Position numbers and translations under genes: made by a program. The notes beneath the pieces were generated by a model. The model made no database searches. It worked only from the letters and a program-made list of their open reading frames with translations, and had not been told where the DNA came from. From Devosia sp. ZB163 (GTDB taxonomy: Bacteria > Pseudomonadota > Alphaproteobacteria > Rhizobiales > Devosiaceae), in assembly GCF_028613635.1 (NCBI RefSeq), contig NZ_JAQRMY010000001.1:477778-541777 (forward strand): 64,000 bases of DNA. Reading direction: 5' to 3'. Shown in pieces: positions 53,984 through 62,914 of this stretch. Positions within the stretch are counted from its first letter, which is position 1. Every line of letters begins with the position of its first letter.

Positions 53984-54619
53984 TTACGGGTAGAGGCGCT
54001 GCCGCTTCCATTGCCCGTTGGGCAGGGTGCGGGTGAAGCGGACGCGGTCGTGGAGGCGGTTGGCGCCGTCCTTCCAGAATTCCATGACCTCGGGAACGAG
54101 CCGGAAGCCCGACCAGTAGGGCGGGCGCTGCACCGGTTCGTCCTCGCCGAAGCTCTTCTTCAGGGTCTCGACGCGCTCGAGCAGCGTGTAGCGGTTGGCC
54201 AGCGGGCGCGACTGCTTGCTGGCATGCGCGCCGATCTGGCTCAGCCGTGCACGGGTCGCGAAATAGGCGTCGGCCTCGCCATCGGGCACGATCTCGACCG
54301 GGCCGCGGACGCGGATCTGCCGGCGCAGCGACTTCCAGTGCATGACGAAGGCGGCCTTGGGGTTGGCGAGCAGTTCGCGCGCCTTGTCGCTCTCGAAATT
54401 GGTGAAGAAGCAATAGCCGCGCGCGTCGCGGGCATTGAGCAGCACCATGCGCACGTCGGGCATGCCGTTCTCGTCGACGGTGGCGAGAGCCATGGCGTGG
54501 GGGTCGTTCGGCTCGCTCTCCTGGGCCAGCGTGAACCACTCCTCGAACAGCGAGCAGGGATCGATCGGCGCGGTGTCGGAATCGTCGAACAGGCGCTCGG
54601 TCAAAGTCGTCGACGTCAT
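53984..54619 (-). CDS. pdxH: Pyridoxamine 5'-phosphate oxidase
   Basis: PdxH oxidises pyridoxine or pyridoxamine phosphate to pyridoxal phosphate with FMN. The 211-residue protein has PNDPHAMALATVDENGMPDV, RMVLLNARDARGYCFFTNF, ESDKARELLANPKAAFVMHW, IGAHASKQSRPLANR and the C-terminal LHDRVRFTR...WKRQRLYP end, all typical. GAGGG lies before ATG 54619. It is divergent from the CbpA-like dnaJ gene, a common rhizobial arrangement. Confidence 0.97.
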   Translation of the reverse strand: MTSTTLTERLFDDSDTAPIDPCSLFEEWFTLAQESEPNDPHAMALATVDENGMPDVRMVLLNARDARGYCFFTNFESDKARELLANPKAAFVMHWKSLRRQIRVRGPVEIVPDGEADAYFATRARLSQIGAHASKQSRPLANRYTLLERVETLKKSFGEDEPVQRPPYWSGFRLVPEVMEFWKDGANRLHDRVRFTRTLPNGQWKRQRLYP

Positions 54620-54783
54620 GCTAACCCCCTCAAGCCCGACGGGAAACTTGCCGACCCTTGCGGTTCGGTCCCGTGGTGACTCTCTGCTGGCGCACCGATC
54701 TGGACAAGGCCCGGGCGCGTCGCCATATAGGATGTGGCAGGGGGCGAAAGCAAATCCCAACCCGCGCCAACCAAAAGGAACCG

Positions 54784-55740
54784 ATGCGCGATCCCTATAC
54801 CGTGCTCGGGGTGCCGAGGTCCGTCACCGACAAGGACCTGAAGTCCGCCTATCGCAAGCTCGCCAAGGCGCATCACCCCGACCAGAACCAGGACGATCCG
54901 AAGGCTCACGCGAAATTCGCGGAGATTTCGTCTGCCTATGACTTTCTCACCGACAAGGAGAAGCGTGCGAGCTACGACCGCGGCGAGATCGACGCCGACG
55001 GCAACCCACGCTTTGCGGGCTTCAACCGCACCAGTGGCGGCCGTGCCGGCGCAGGTGCGGCCGGCGCCGGAGGCTTCTCAGCCGAAGACATCCTCAAGGA
55101 ATTCATGTCGGGCTTTGGCGGCCAGCAGCCGCGCGGCGGCGGCCGCGGCGCCGGCAGCCAGAGCTGGGACCCCTTCACCGGTGGCGGCGCATCGAGCGGC
55201 GGCTATTCGAGCCGCACCACGAGCTTTGCCGGCGAAGACCTCAATGCCACGGCGACCGTGACGCTGGAGGAAGCCCATACGGCGGCCAGCGTGCCGCTGC
55301 GCATGCCGACCGGCAAGACGCTCAACGTCAAGCTGCCCAAGGATGTCGAGGAAGGCCAGCAGATCCGCCTCAAGGGCCAGGGCAACGCCTCGCCCATGGG
55401 CGGCCCGCCCGGCGACGCCATCGTCACCGTCAAGTTCGAGCGCCACAAGCAGTTCCGCCGCGAAGGCAGCGACCTCCGGGTCGACGTGCCGATCACGCTC
55501 TATGAGGCTGTGCTTGGCGGCAAGGTCCGCGTCCCCACGCTTGATGGTTCGGCCGAGCTCAACCTGCCGGCTTCGGTCAATACGACCAAGGCGCTGCGCC
55601 TCAAGGGCAAGGGCCTCCACGGCAAGGGCGACCTCTATGTGACGCTGCGGATCGTCCTGCCCGAGACCGGCGACCCCGACCTCGAGAGCCTGATGCGCTT
55701 CTGGCGCGACCAGAAACCCTACAAGGTGCGGGACAACTAA
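54784..55740 (+). CDS. CbpA-like DnaJ chaperone without zinc finger
   Basis: The 318-residue protein has an N-terminal J domain with HPD (KAHHPDQNQDDP), a long Gly/Ala/Arg-rich linker (GFGGQQPRGGGRGAGS), and the C-terminal substrate-binding domains (EDLNATATVTLEEA, KLPKDVEEGQQIRLKGQG, GDAIVTVKFERHKQF). The four Cys repeats of true DnaJ are absent, so it is a type II J protein. ATG 54784 is chosen from the conserved MRDPYTVLGVP start. It is convergent with the Sua5 gene, overlapping by four bases. Confidence 0.93.
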   Translation: MRDPYTVLGVPRSVTDKDLKSAYRKLAKAHHPDQNQDDPKAHAKFAEISSAYDFLTDKEKRASYDRGEIDADGNPRFAGFNRTSGGRAGAGAAGAGGFSAEDILKEFMSGFGGQQPRGGGRGAGSQSWDPFTGGGASSGGYSSRTTSFAGEDLNATATVTLEEAHTAASVPLRMPTGKTLNVKLPKDVEEGQQIRLKGQGNASPMGGPPGDAIVTVKFERHKQFRREGSDLRVDVPITLYEAVLGGKVRVPTLDGSAELNLPASVNTTKALRLKGKGLHGKGDLYVTLRIVLPETGDPDLESLMRFWRDQKPYKVRDN

Positions 55741-56666
55741 TCCCGCGGCGCCGCCGCCCGCTTCAGCCGGTCGTTGATCGCCTCGCCCAGTCCCAGGTTG
55801 GGGATTGGCGCGACGGCGATGCGGCTCGCGGTTTCGTCGAGCTGGTGCAGCATGGAAAAGAGATTCCGCGCGGCTTCGCGCAAATCGCCCGTCGGCGAGA
55901 GGTTGGGCCCGTCCCAGCCGGGGCCGAAGCCCAGATAGGTCTCGCCGTCACCGGGCCTGTCGGCGTCGAGCCGCAGCGTGGCATTGGGCGCGTAGTGGCT
56001 CGCCAGCATGCCCGGCGCCGCGACCTTGGCATCATGCGCCGCGATGGCGACCGGCCTGCCGAGCGCAGCCTCGATTTCCTCGCGCGGCAGCGCGCCGGCC
56101 CGGAGCTGGACCACGGCATCGCTGTCGACCGAGAGAATGGTGGATTCCACCCCCGAATGCGACGGCCCGCCGTCGAGCACCGGTACCGCTCCGGCAAAAC
56201 CGCGCTCGACCTGTGCGGCCGTGGTGGGCGAGAGCTTGCCCGAGCGGTTGGCCGAGGGCGCGGCGAGCGGGCGTCCGGCGACGCGGATCAACTCGAGTGC
56301 CAGCGGGTGGTCCGGGATGCGGATGCCGACCGTGTCGAGCCCGGCGGTGACGATATCGGAGAGCCCGGCCTCCGCCCGCCGCGGCAGCACGAGCGTCAGC
56401 GGGCCCGGCCAGAAGCGGGCGAGCGCGCGGGCCACGGGGCCGATTTCCACCAGCTGTTCGGCCATGCCGAGATCGGCGACATGTACGATCAGCGGGTTGA
56501 AGCGCGGCCGGCCCTTGGTCTCGTAGATCTTGAGCACGGCATCCGAGTTCGTCGCGTCCGCACCCAGCCCGTAGACCGTCTCCGTGGGGAAGGCGACGAG
56601 CTCGCCGGCGCGAAGGCGGGCGGCGAGGGCGGGGAGGTCGGCAGGGGAATGGACGGCGCTGGCCAT
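55737..56666 (-). CDS. L-threonylcarbamoyladenylate synthase (Sua5/YwlC type)
   Basis: The enzyme makes threonylcarbamoyl-AMP for the t6A modification of ANN-decoding tRNAs. The 309-residue, two-domain protein has FPTETVYGLGADATN, KIYETKGRPRFNPLIVHVA, PLAAPSANRSGKLSPT and a C-terminal Sua5 domain (PGMLASHYAPNATLRL). The extra domain separates it from the short TsaC form. It is divergent from the histone-deacetylase-like gene. Confidence 0.94.
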   Translation of the reverse strand: MASAVHSPADLPALAARLRAGELVAFPTETVYGLGADATNSDAVLKIYETKGRPRFNPLIVHVADLGMAEQLVEIGPVARALARFWPGPLTLVLPRRAEAGLSDIVTAGLDTVGIRIPDHPLALELIRVAGRPLAAPSANRSGKLSPTTAAQVERGFAGAVPVLDGGPSHSGVESTILSVDSDAVVQLRAGALPREEIEAALGRPVAIAAHDAKVAAPGMLASHYAPNATLRLDADRPGDGETYLGFGPGWDGPNLSPTGDLREAARNLFSMLHQLDETASRIAVAPIPNLGLGEAINDRLKRAAAPRD

Positions 56667-56733
56667 GGCGCGAGGTTTGACAAGCTCGCTGGCGCAACGT
56701 CAAGCTGGCTTTGCAGCGACAGTTCCCCGGATC

Positions 56734-57663
56734 ATGGCCACCCTTCTCCTCTCCCAACGCAATTTCGAGAGCCACGTCACTCCTGCGGGCCATCCGGAGA
56801 GATCCGAACGGATACGCGCCGTCGAGCAGGCACTGAGCCGCGAGCGGTTCAGCGGGCTGATCCGGCGCGATGCTCCGTCGGCCGACCTGAGCCTCGCCGA
56901 GCTGGTGCACGACAAGGACTACCTGGGCATCCTGACCCGCGCCCGCCCGGCCGAGGGGATCGGACGGATCGACGAGGACACTTTCATCTCCTCGCGCTCG
57001 CTCGAGGCGGCGGCGACCGCGTTGGGCGCGGGCCTCGCGGGCCTCGAGGCCGTGGCGCTGGGCGAGGCGAGGAACGCGTTCTGCGCCGTGCGGCCACCGG
57101 GCCACCATGCCGAGATCGACCGGCCGATGGGCTTCTGCCTCGTGAACACGATCGCCGTGGTTGCGCGCGAGGCGCAGCGCAAGTTCGGCGCCGAGCGGGT
57201 GGCGATCGTCGACTTCGATGTCCACCACGGCAACGGCACCGAGGACATCTTCAAGGACGATCCGACGGTCTTCTACGCCTCGAGCCACCAGATGCCGCTC
57301 TATCCCGGCACCGGCTCGCCGAGCTTCACCGGCGTCGGCAACATCGTGAACGTCGCGCTCGCCGCCGGCTCCGGCACCGAGGCTATGCGCGAGGCCTATG
57401 ACGGCCACATCCTGCCCGCCCTCGAGGCCTTCCACCCCGATATCCTGCTCGTCTCCGCCGGCTTCGATGCCGACTACCGGGACCCTCTCGCCGGGCTCAA
57501 CTGGCGGCCCGAGGATTTCGCCTGGGTCACCGGCCGCCTCATGGAAGTCGCCGACCGGGTCTGCGACGGCCGCATCGTCTCGATGCTCGAAGGGGGATAC
57601 GACCGAGAGGGCCTCGCAACGGGCGTCGCCGCGCATGTTGAAATGTTGATGGGCGCGGGCTAG
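56734..57663 (+). CDS. Histone-deacetylase-family protein (acetylpolyamine-type amidohydrolase)
   Basis: The 309-residue zinc enzyme has [49 protein letters not shown] (zinc-binding Asp and His) and [15 protein letters not shown]. Bacterial members remove acetyl or acyl groups from small molecules such as polyamines or from proteins. I chose ATG 56734 ([12 protein letters not shown]). It leads a run of genes (xseB, SCO, tlyA) on the same strand; xseB starts 29 bp after it. Confidence 0.93.
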   Translation: MATLLLSQRNFESHVTPAGHPERSERIRAVEQALSRERFSGLIRRDAPSADLSLAELVHDKDYLGILTRARPAEGIGRIDEDTFISSRSLEAAATALGAGLAGLEAVALGEARNAFCAVRPPGHHAEIDRPMGFCLVNTIAVVAREAQRKFGAERVAIVDFDVHHGNGTEDIFKDDPTVFYASSHQMPLYPGTGSPSFTGVGNIVNVALAAGSGTEAMREAYDGHILPALEAFHPDILLVSAGFDADYRDPLAGLNWRPEDFAWVTGRLMEVADRVCDGRIVSMLEGGYDREGLATGVAAHVEMLMGAG

Positions 57664-57692
57664 CAACGGGGCCGAATACGAGGAGCCGCGAA

Positions 57693-57944
57693 ATGGCCGA
57701 TTCCCCCGCCGAGGACGACATCAAGACGATGAGCTTCGAGGCCGCGTTGCGCGAGCTCGAGACCATCGTCGGCAAGCTCGAGAGCGGCCAGGCGCCGCTC
57801 GCCGAGTCGATTGCCATCTACGAGCGCGGCGAGGCGCTGAAGCGGCACTGCGAGGCGCTGCTGAAGCAGGCCGAGATGCGCATCGAGAAGATCACCCTGC
57901 GCAACGGCCAGCCGACCGGGACCGAGCCGCTCGATCCGCAGTAG
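57693..57944 (+). CDS. xseB: Exodeoxyribonuclease VII small subunit
   Basis: XseB coats XseA to form the ssDNA exonuclease. The 83-residue protein has the standard [20 protein letters not shown] motif, [16 protein letters not shown], and [26 protein letters not shown] lies before ATG 57693. It is downstream of the histone-deacetylase-like gene, as in rhizobial relatives; there dxs usually follows, but here a SCO gene does. Confidence 0.96.
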   Translation: MADSPAEDDIKTMSFEAALRELETIVGKLESGQAPLAESIAIYERGEALKRHCEALLKQAEMRIEKITLRNGQPTGTEPLDPQ

Positions 57945-58039
57945 CGGCCGTTTCAACCCTTGGTGACTGCGACAACGCTGCGCGCACCTGCGATGCCGCG
58001 GGGCGGTATAAGCGGCACCAAGTTCGGGGACCTCTCACC

Positions 58040-58645
58040 ATGGCCGACACCTCTTCCTCTCCCGCGCTCGCGCGCTTCCGCATCATCCTGTGGACGCTGG
58101 TCGTCCTCGCTGCGCTCGGGGCGACCGCGCTCTTCGTCTTCCGTCCGCCCACGGCGCCGCTGGCGGTGACGGGCAAACCCTTCGCGCTCGAGTCGACCGG
58201 GGGCGGGACCTTCACCGAGGCCAGCCTCAAGGGCACGCCGAGCCTCGTCTTCTTCGGCTACACCCACTGCCCCGATGTCTGCCCCACGACACTCGCCGAA
58301 TCGGCGGTCTGGAAGGATGAGCTCGGTCTTTCGCCCGAGCAGCTCCGCATCATCTTCGTCACCGTCGATCCCAAGCGCGACACCAAGGAAGTCCTCGCCG
58401 ACTACCTGAGCTCGTTCCCGGGCACGATCGGCCTCGTCGGCAACGACCAGCAGACGGCCGATGCCAAGGCCTCGTTCGGCGTGGCGTCGGAAACGACCGA
58501 GCCGGACGCCGACGGCTACTATCTCGTCAACCACACCGCGAGCGTGTTCCTGATCAACAAGGACGGCCAGTTCGAAGGCACCATCGCCTATGGCGAGCCC
58601 AAGGATACCGCCGTGGCCAAGATCAGGAAGCTGCTCGCGTCGTGA
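58040..58645 (+). CDS. SCO-family copper chaperone
   Basis: The 201-residue protein has an N-terminal membrane anchor (FRIILWTLVVLAALGATALF) and a periplasmic thioredoxin-like domain with the copper motif YTHCPDVCPTTLAE and the ligand His in LVNHTASVFLIN. SCO proteins insert copper into the CuA site of cytochrome c oxidase or keep its Cys reduced. It lies between xseB and tlyA, where dxs is usually found in relatives. Its stop overlaps the tlyA GTG start. Confidence 0.93.
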   Translation: MADTSSSPALARFRIILWTLVVLAALGATALFVFRPPTAPLAVTGKPFALESTGGGTFTEASLKGTPSLVFFGYTHCPDVCPTTLAESAVWKDELGLSPEQLRIIFVTVDPKRDTKEVLADYLSSFPGTIGLVGNDQQTADAKASFGVASETTEPDADGYYLVNHTASVFLINKDGQFEGTIAYGEPKDTAVAKIRKLLAS

Positions 58646-59382
58646 GCCGCACCCGGCTCGACCAGGAGCTGGAGGCCCGCGGGCTCCTGCCCAGCCGGGC
58701 CCGCGCCCGCGACGCCATCCTGCGCGGCACGGTGACCGTCAACGGCGCCGTCGCCAGCAAGCCGAACCAGCAGGTCGGCCCCGGCGATGTGATCGTGCTC
58801 GACGATCCCGCTGCCCGCTACGTCTCGCGCGCGGCGCTGAAGCTGGTGGCCGGCCTCGACGCGGGCAGCATCGATCCCGGTGGCAAGATTTGTCTCGACC
58901 TCGGTTCCTCGACCGGTGGTTTCACCCAGGTGCTGCTCGGACGCGGCGCCATCAGGGTCTATGCCGTCGACGTCGGACACGACCAGCTGCACGACACCGT
59001 GAAGGCTGACCCGCGCGTCGTTTCACTCGAGGGCGTCAACGGTCGCGACCTGACACCCGGGTTGATCCCCGACCCCGTGGCGCTGATCGTCTCCGATGTC
59101 AGCTTCGTCTCGATCCTCAAGGTCATCGACCCGGTACTGGCGCTGGCGGCGCCGGGGGCTGAGGCCGTGCTTCTCATCAAGCCGCAGTTCGAGGTGGGCC
59201 GCGACCATATCGGCAAAGGCGGCATCGTGACCGACGAGGCGGCTGTCGCGGCCGCGGTCACCCGGATCGTGGATCACCTGGCGGCAGCCGGCTGGGCCCA
59301 CCGCTTCAGCGTTCCCTCACCCATTGCCGGTGGCGATGGCAACCACGAGATCGTCGCCGGCTTCCGCCGCTCCGCTCAGTAG
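58642..59382 (+). CDS. tlyA: TlyA-family rRNA 2'-O-methyltransferase
   Basis: The 246-residue protein has an N-terminal S4 domain ([20 protein letters not shown]) and an FtsJ-like methyltransferase with the SAM loop [26 protein letters not shown] and a Lys in [11 protein letters not shown]. TlyA proteins methylate cytidine 2'-OH groups in 16S and sometimes 23S rRNA. The start is GTG 58642, overlapping the SCO stop by four bases. It is convergent with aroC, with a 7-base overlap. Confidence 0.94.
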   Translation: MSRTRLDQELEARGLLPSRARARDAILRGTVTVNGAVASKPNQQVGPGDVIVLDDPAARYVSRAALKLVAGLDAGSIDPGGKICLDLGSSTGGFTQVLLGRGAIRVYAVDVGHDQLHDTVKADPRVVSLEGVNGRDLTPGLIPDPVALIVSDVSFVSILKVIDPVLALAAPGAEAVLLIKPQFEVGRDHIGKGGIVTDEAAVAAAVTRIVDHLAAAGWAHRFSVPSPIAGGDGNHEIVAGFRRSAQ

Positions 59383-60482
59383 CCGATCCCGCCTTCGCGC
59401 CCGGTCTGGCCGCGGTGGCGCAGGAAATGATCCGCGAGAACCAGGGCCATCATCGCCTCGCCGATCGGCACGGCGCGGATGCCGACGCACGGGTCGTGCC
59501 GGCCCTTGGTGATGACTTCGGTGTTCTCGTTGTGCGTCGTCACCGTCTCGCGCGGCGTGATGATCGACGAGGTCGGCTTCACCGCGAAGCGCACGACGAT
59601 CGGATCGCCGTTCGAGATGCCGCCGAGGATTCCGCCGGCATGGTTGGACTTGAAGGTCGGCCCGCTATTGCCGGCGCGCATCTCGTCGGCATTCTCGGTG
59701 CCGGTCAGCGCCGCCGCCGCCATGCCTTCGCCGATCTCGACGCCCTTGACCGCATTGATCGACATCATCGCCGAGGCGAGGTCCGCACTGAGCTTGCCGT
59801 AGATCGGCGCGCCCCAGCCAGGCGGCACGCCTTCGGCCACCACCTCGATGATGGCGCCGACGGAGTTGCCGTCCTTGCGGATGCCGTCGAGATAGACCTC
59901 CCATTCTCTGGCCGCGACCGGATCGGCGCAGAAGAACGGGTTCTGGTCCACCTGGTCCCAGTCGAAGCGGGAATAGTCGATCTTGTGCGGGCCGACCTGG
60001 ACGAGGCTCGCACGCACCCTGACGTTCGGGATCACCAGCCGCGCTACCGCACCGGCCGCCACCCGTGCCGCCGTCTCGCGCGCCGAGGCGCGGCCCGAGC
60101 CCTTGTAGTCGCGGATGCCGTATTTCTGGTGGTAGGTGAAATCGGCGTGCCCCGGCCGGTACTTGTCCTTGATCTCGGAATAGTCCTTGGAGCGCTGGTC
60201 GGTGTTCTCGATCATCAGCGAGATCGGCGTGCCGGTGGTCTTCACCAGCCCGTCGCGCTCGTCCTCGAACGTGCCGGAGAGAATCTGGACCTGGTCGTCC
60301 TCGCGCCGCTGCGTGGTGAAGCGCGACTGGCCGGGCTTGCGCCGGTCGAGATCGCGCTGGATCACCTCGGGCGAAATCGGGATGCCCGGCGGGCAGCCAT
60401 CGACCACGACGCCGAGCGCCGGCCCATGGCTTTCGCCCCAGGTGGTGAAACGGAAGAGGTGGCCGAAACTGTTGAAGCTCAT
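59376..60482 (-). CDS. aroC: Chorismate synthase
   Basis: AroC makes chorismate from EPSP with reduced FMN, closing the shikimate pathway. The 368-residue protein starts [20 protein letters not shown], followed by [30 protein letters not shown], and the C-terminal [20 protein letters not shown]. It ends overlapping tlyA. The next gene upstream on the same strand is an unknown protein 49 bp away. Confidence 0.97.
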   Translation of the reverse strand: MSFNSFGHLFRFTTWGESHGPALGVVVDGCPPGIPISPEVIQRDLDRRKPGQSRFTTQRREDDQVQILSGTFEDERDGLVKTTGTPISLMIENTDQRSKDYSEIKDKYRPGHADFTYHQKYGIRDYKGSGRASARETAARVAAGAVARLVIPNVRVRASLVQVGPHKIDYSRFDWDQVDQNPFFCADPVAAREWEVYLDGIRKDGNSVGAIIEVVAEGVPPGWGAPIYGKLSADLASAMMSINAVKGVEIGEGMAAAALTGTENADEMRAGNSGPTFKSNHAGGILGGISNGDPIVVRFAVKPTSSIITPRETVTTHNENTEVITKGRHDPCVGIRAVPIGEAMMALVLADHFLRHRGQTGREGGIGY

Positions 60483-60531
60483 TGACGTGCCCCGAGGGTT
60501 GCGGCGGTTCTAGGGGCGGCAGACAGGTGCG

Positions 60532-61287
60532 TCAATTGGACGGCTGGAGGTATGGCCGCATCGCCTTCGCCATCTCGGCGGCAATCTCGATGCGACGGAT
60601 CCACTGCAGTGGGTCGGCGTCGTAGCTGTCGGCAGCCGCCGCAAATTGCTCGATCGTGCGATACAGCAACCCATCCGCTTCGACATGACCCACGGCATGG
60701 CCCATCTGTTCCGCCAGCAGCGGCCACGCTACGTCGTTGGCGAGCGTATCGACCTGCGAGTGTGCGACGATGTCGCTGGCCGCCGCCCTGTCCATCCGGC
60801 GCACCGCGGACAGCAGGTCTGCACGCCGCCCTGTCATCAGTTCGTAGGCCCGGTTGATCGGCCCTTCGGTCTGCTGCAGCCGCTGCGGCACCGCTGCGAA
60901 CGCACGCTCGGACCGCCCGACGATCAGAAAACCGACTTCCGGCCGCGCAGCGAGCACCGCCTTGAGTTCTTCGGGGGCCGCATTCAGCCAGTGCAGCATG
61001 TGGTCGGGGTCGGCATAGAGCACCCGCTCCGTACCGAGCTCCAGAGCCAGGGCGACAGCGGTGCGCCGGCCCAGACCGATGTACTGTTCGCCCGTCGGGT
61101 GTCGGGTGACCCGCGCGCCCAGTGCATCGACCATGATGCGCTCGATATCCGGATGGGTCGCCTCGGTGAGGCTCACCGCCACGCCCGAGAAGTTTTCGGC
61201 CAATCCGGGCGCTGCCGCCTTGATCGGACCGGCTAGCAGGGCCTGGGGGTCATGCAGGACTGTCGCGAACGCTGTGCTCCTCAACAT
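60532..61287 (-). CDS. Unknown protein with possible glycosyltransferase-A-like fold
   Basis: The 251-residue protein is soluble with no signal peptide. Features: SGVAVSLTEATHPDIERIMV near residue 40, LGTERVLYADPDHMLHWLNA (a D-x-D-like acidic motif after a strand), and VGFLIVGRSERAFAAVPQRL. This order (strand, DxD, helix) recalls GT-A nucleotide-sugar folds, but I cannot name the family. It lies between aroC and a histidine phosphatase on the same strand with 49-bp and 20-bp gaps, in a block that is fabI-phosphatase-aroC in relatives. Confidence 0.7.
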   Translation of the reverse strand: MLRSTAFATVLHDPQALLAGPIKAAAPGLAENFSGVAVSLTEATHPDIERIMVDALGARVTRHPTGEQYIGLGRRTAVALALELGTERVLYADPDHMLHWLNAAPEELKAVLAARPEVGFLIVGRSERAFAAVPQRLQQTEGPINRAYELMTGRRADLLSAVRRMDRAAASDIVAHSQVDTLANDVAWPLLAEQMGHAVGHVEADGLLYRTIEQFAAAADSYDADPLQWIRRIEIAAEMAKAMRPYLQPSN

Positions 61288-61307
61288 GCCCTGCTCCCCG
61301 AAACCCC

Positions 61308-61937
61308 TCAGTCGTCCCAGCTATGCCCGGCTGGATAGACGACGCTCTTGCCATCGATGAAATGCACCACCGAATCCTGCGGCGGGAACCAGTTCACCGC
61401 CCGCTCGGCCGGAAAGTCCTCGATCAGGCGGCGGAGGATACGGAGTATCCCGCCATGCGCCACGATGATCGCCGGGCCATTGAGATTGTCGCCGGCAAAG
61501 CCCAGCACGCGCTGCGCCACGTCCTCATAGCTCTCGCCCGAGGGCGGGCGGAAGAACCAGAAATCGGCGTCGCGCTCGCCGGCAATGGCCATTTCCGATG
61601 TGCTGAGCTCGGAGTGGAGCCGCCCCTCATAGACGCCGAACGAGACCTCGACGAGCCGCTTGTCGAAGGCCACCTCCGGCAGCGGCTCGGAAAACGCCGA
61701 ACGTACCCGTTCCATGGTCTCGCGCGTGCGTCCGAGCGGGGAGGCATGCCAGGTGAACTCGCCCGGCTTCCGTCCGGCGCGCTTCAGAATCTCGACCAGC
61801 AGCCTGCCGTTGAGATCGGCCTGCCCCCGCCCGATGTCGTTGAGCGGAATGTCCTTGGAGCCCTGGTAGCGCCCCTCGGCGTTCCAGTCGGTCTCCCCGT
61901 GACGGATGAAATAGAGTTCAGGCCAGTTGAAGGACAT
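61308..61937 (-). CDS. Histidine phosphatase family protein (GpmB/CobC-like)
   Basis: The 209-residue protein has LYFIRHGETDWNAEGRYQGS (phosphohistidine), HASPLGRTRETMERV, EVSFGVYEG and the second His in IIVAHGGILRIL. This is the broad phosphatase branch of the phosphoglycerate mutase superfamily. It lies between fabI and aroC, a common rhizobial order. Substrate unknown. Confidence 0.92.
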   Translation of the reverse strand: MSFNWPELYFIRHGETDWNAEGRYQGSKDIPLNDIGRGQADLNGRLLVEILKRAGRKPGEFTWHASPLGRTRETMERVRSAFSEPLPEVAFDKRLVEVSFGVYEGRLHSELSTSEMAIAGERDADFWFFRPPSGESYEDVAQRVLGFAGDNLNGPAIIVAHGGILRILRRLIEDFPAERAVNWFPPQDSVVHFIDGKSVVYPAGHSWDD

Positions 61938-61989
61938 CTATCGACGCTCGGAAACAGAAAGGGCCGCCTCGCGGCAGCCCCTGGACAGG

Positions 61990-62793
61990 TCACGCAGTAG
62001 CTTCCGTTTCATCGTCGACATGCATGCCGATGATGTTGAAGCCGCAGTCGACATACTGGATCTGGCCGGTGACACCGGAAGCGAGGTCGCTGAGCAGGTA
62101 CAGTGCGGCCGAGCCGACTTCCTCCTGCGTGACGTTGCGCTTGAGCGGCGCGGCCTTCTCCTGGAAGTGCAGCATGGTCCTGAGGCCCGAGATGCCCGAG
62201 GCCGCAAGGGTCTTGATCGCGCCAGCCGAGATGGCGTTGACGCGGATGTTCTTGGGGCCGAGGTCATGCGCGAGGTAGCGCACCGACGCTTCGAGCGCCG
62301 CCTTGGCGACGCCCATCACGTTGTAGTTCGGCACGTACTTCTCGGCGCCGTAATAGGTCAGCGTGAGCAGCGAACCGCCGGGGTTCAGCATCGCCTCGGC
62401 GCGCTTCGCCACGGCGGTGAACGAATAGACCGAGATGTTCATGGTCAGCGCGAAGTTGTCGGCGCTGGTATTGATGTAGCGGCCCTCGAGCTCTTCCTTG
62501 TTGGAAAAGCCGATGGCGTGGACGAGGAAATCCATCGTCCCCCACTTCTCCTTCAAGACGCGGAAGGTCTCGTCCATCGCCGCATCGTTCGACACGTCGC
62601 ACTCGACCAGCGTCGTGACGCCGATCTCGGCGGCCAGCGGCTCGACGCGTTTCTTCAGCGCCTCGCCCTGGTAGGAGAAGGCAATCTCGGCGCCCTGGTC
62701 GGCAAGGGCCTTGGCGATGCCCCAGGCGATCGAGCGGTTGTTCGCCACGCCCATGATCAGGCCCTTCTTGCCGGCCATCAGCCCGTTCGCCAT
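61990..62793 (-). CDS. fabI: Enoyl-[acyl-carrier-protein] reductase (NADH)
   Basis: FabI performs the last reduction in each cycle of fatty acid elongation. The 267-residue SDR protein begins [20 protein letters not shown], with [13 protein letters not shown], the active Tyr and Lys in [18 protein letters not shown], and [12 protein letters not shown], where triclosan-sensitive FabI has the flexible loop. ATG 62793 is chosen; the longer frame is antisense to the oxidase gene. It is divergent from the FAD-linked oxidase gene with a 121-bp gap. Confidence 0.96.
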   Translation of the reverse strand: MANGLMAGKKGLIMGVANNRSIAWGIAKALADQGAEIAFSYQGEALKKRVEPLAAEIGVTTLVECDVSNDAAMDETFRVLKEKWGTMDFLVHAIGFSNKEELEGRYINTSADNFALTMNISVYSFTAVAKRAEAMLNPGGSLLTLTYYGAEKYVPNYNVMGVAKAALEASVRYLAHDLGPKNIRVNAISAGAIKTLAASGISGLRTMLHFQEKAAPLKRNVTQEEVGSAALYLLSDLASGVTGQIQYVDCGFNIIGMHVDDETEATA

Positions 62794-62914
62794 CGTCTTG
62801 CTCCGTAATGGATGTCTCGTTGGCGCCGCTTGTCGCATAGCGCCAAGTGGTGAGCAAGATTGGGCGGGCAAGTTCACCCTTGCGTCGATCCCGCCCGCCG
62901 CTATCTTCCCGGCC

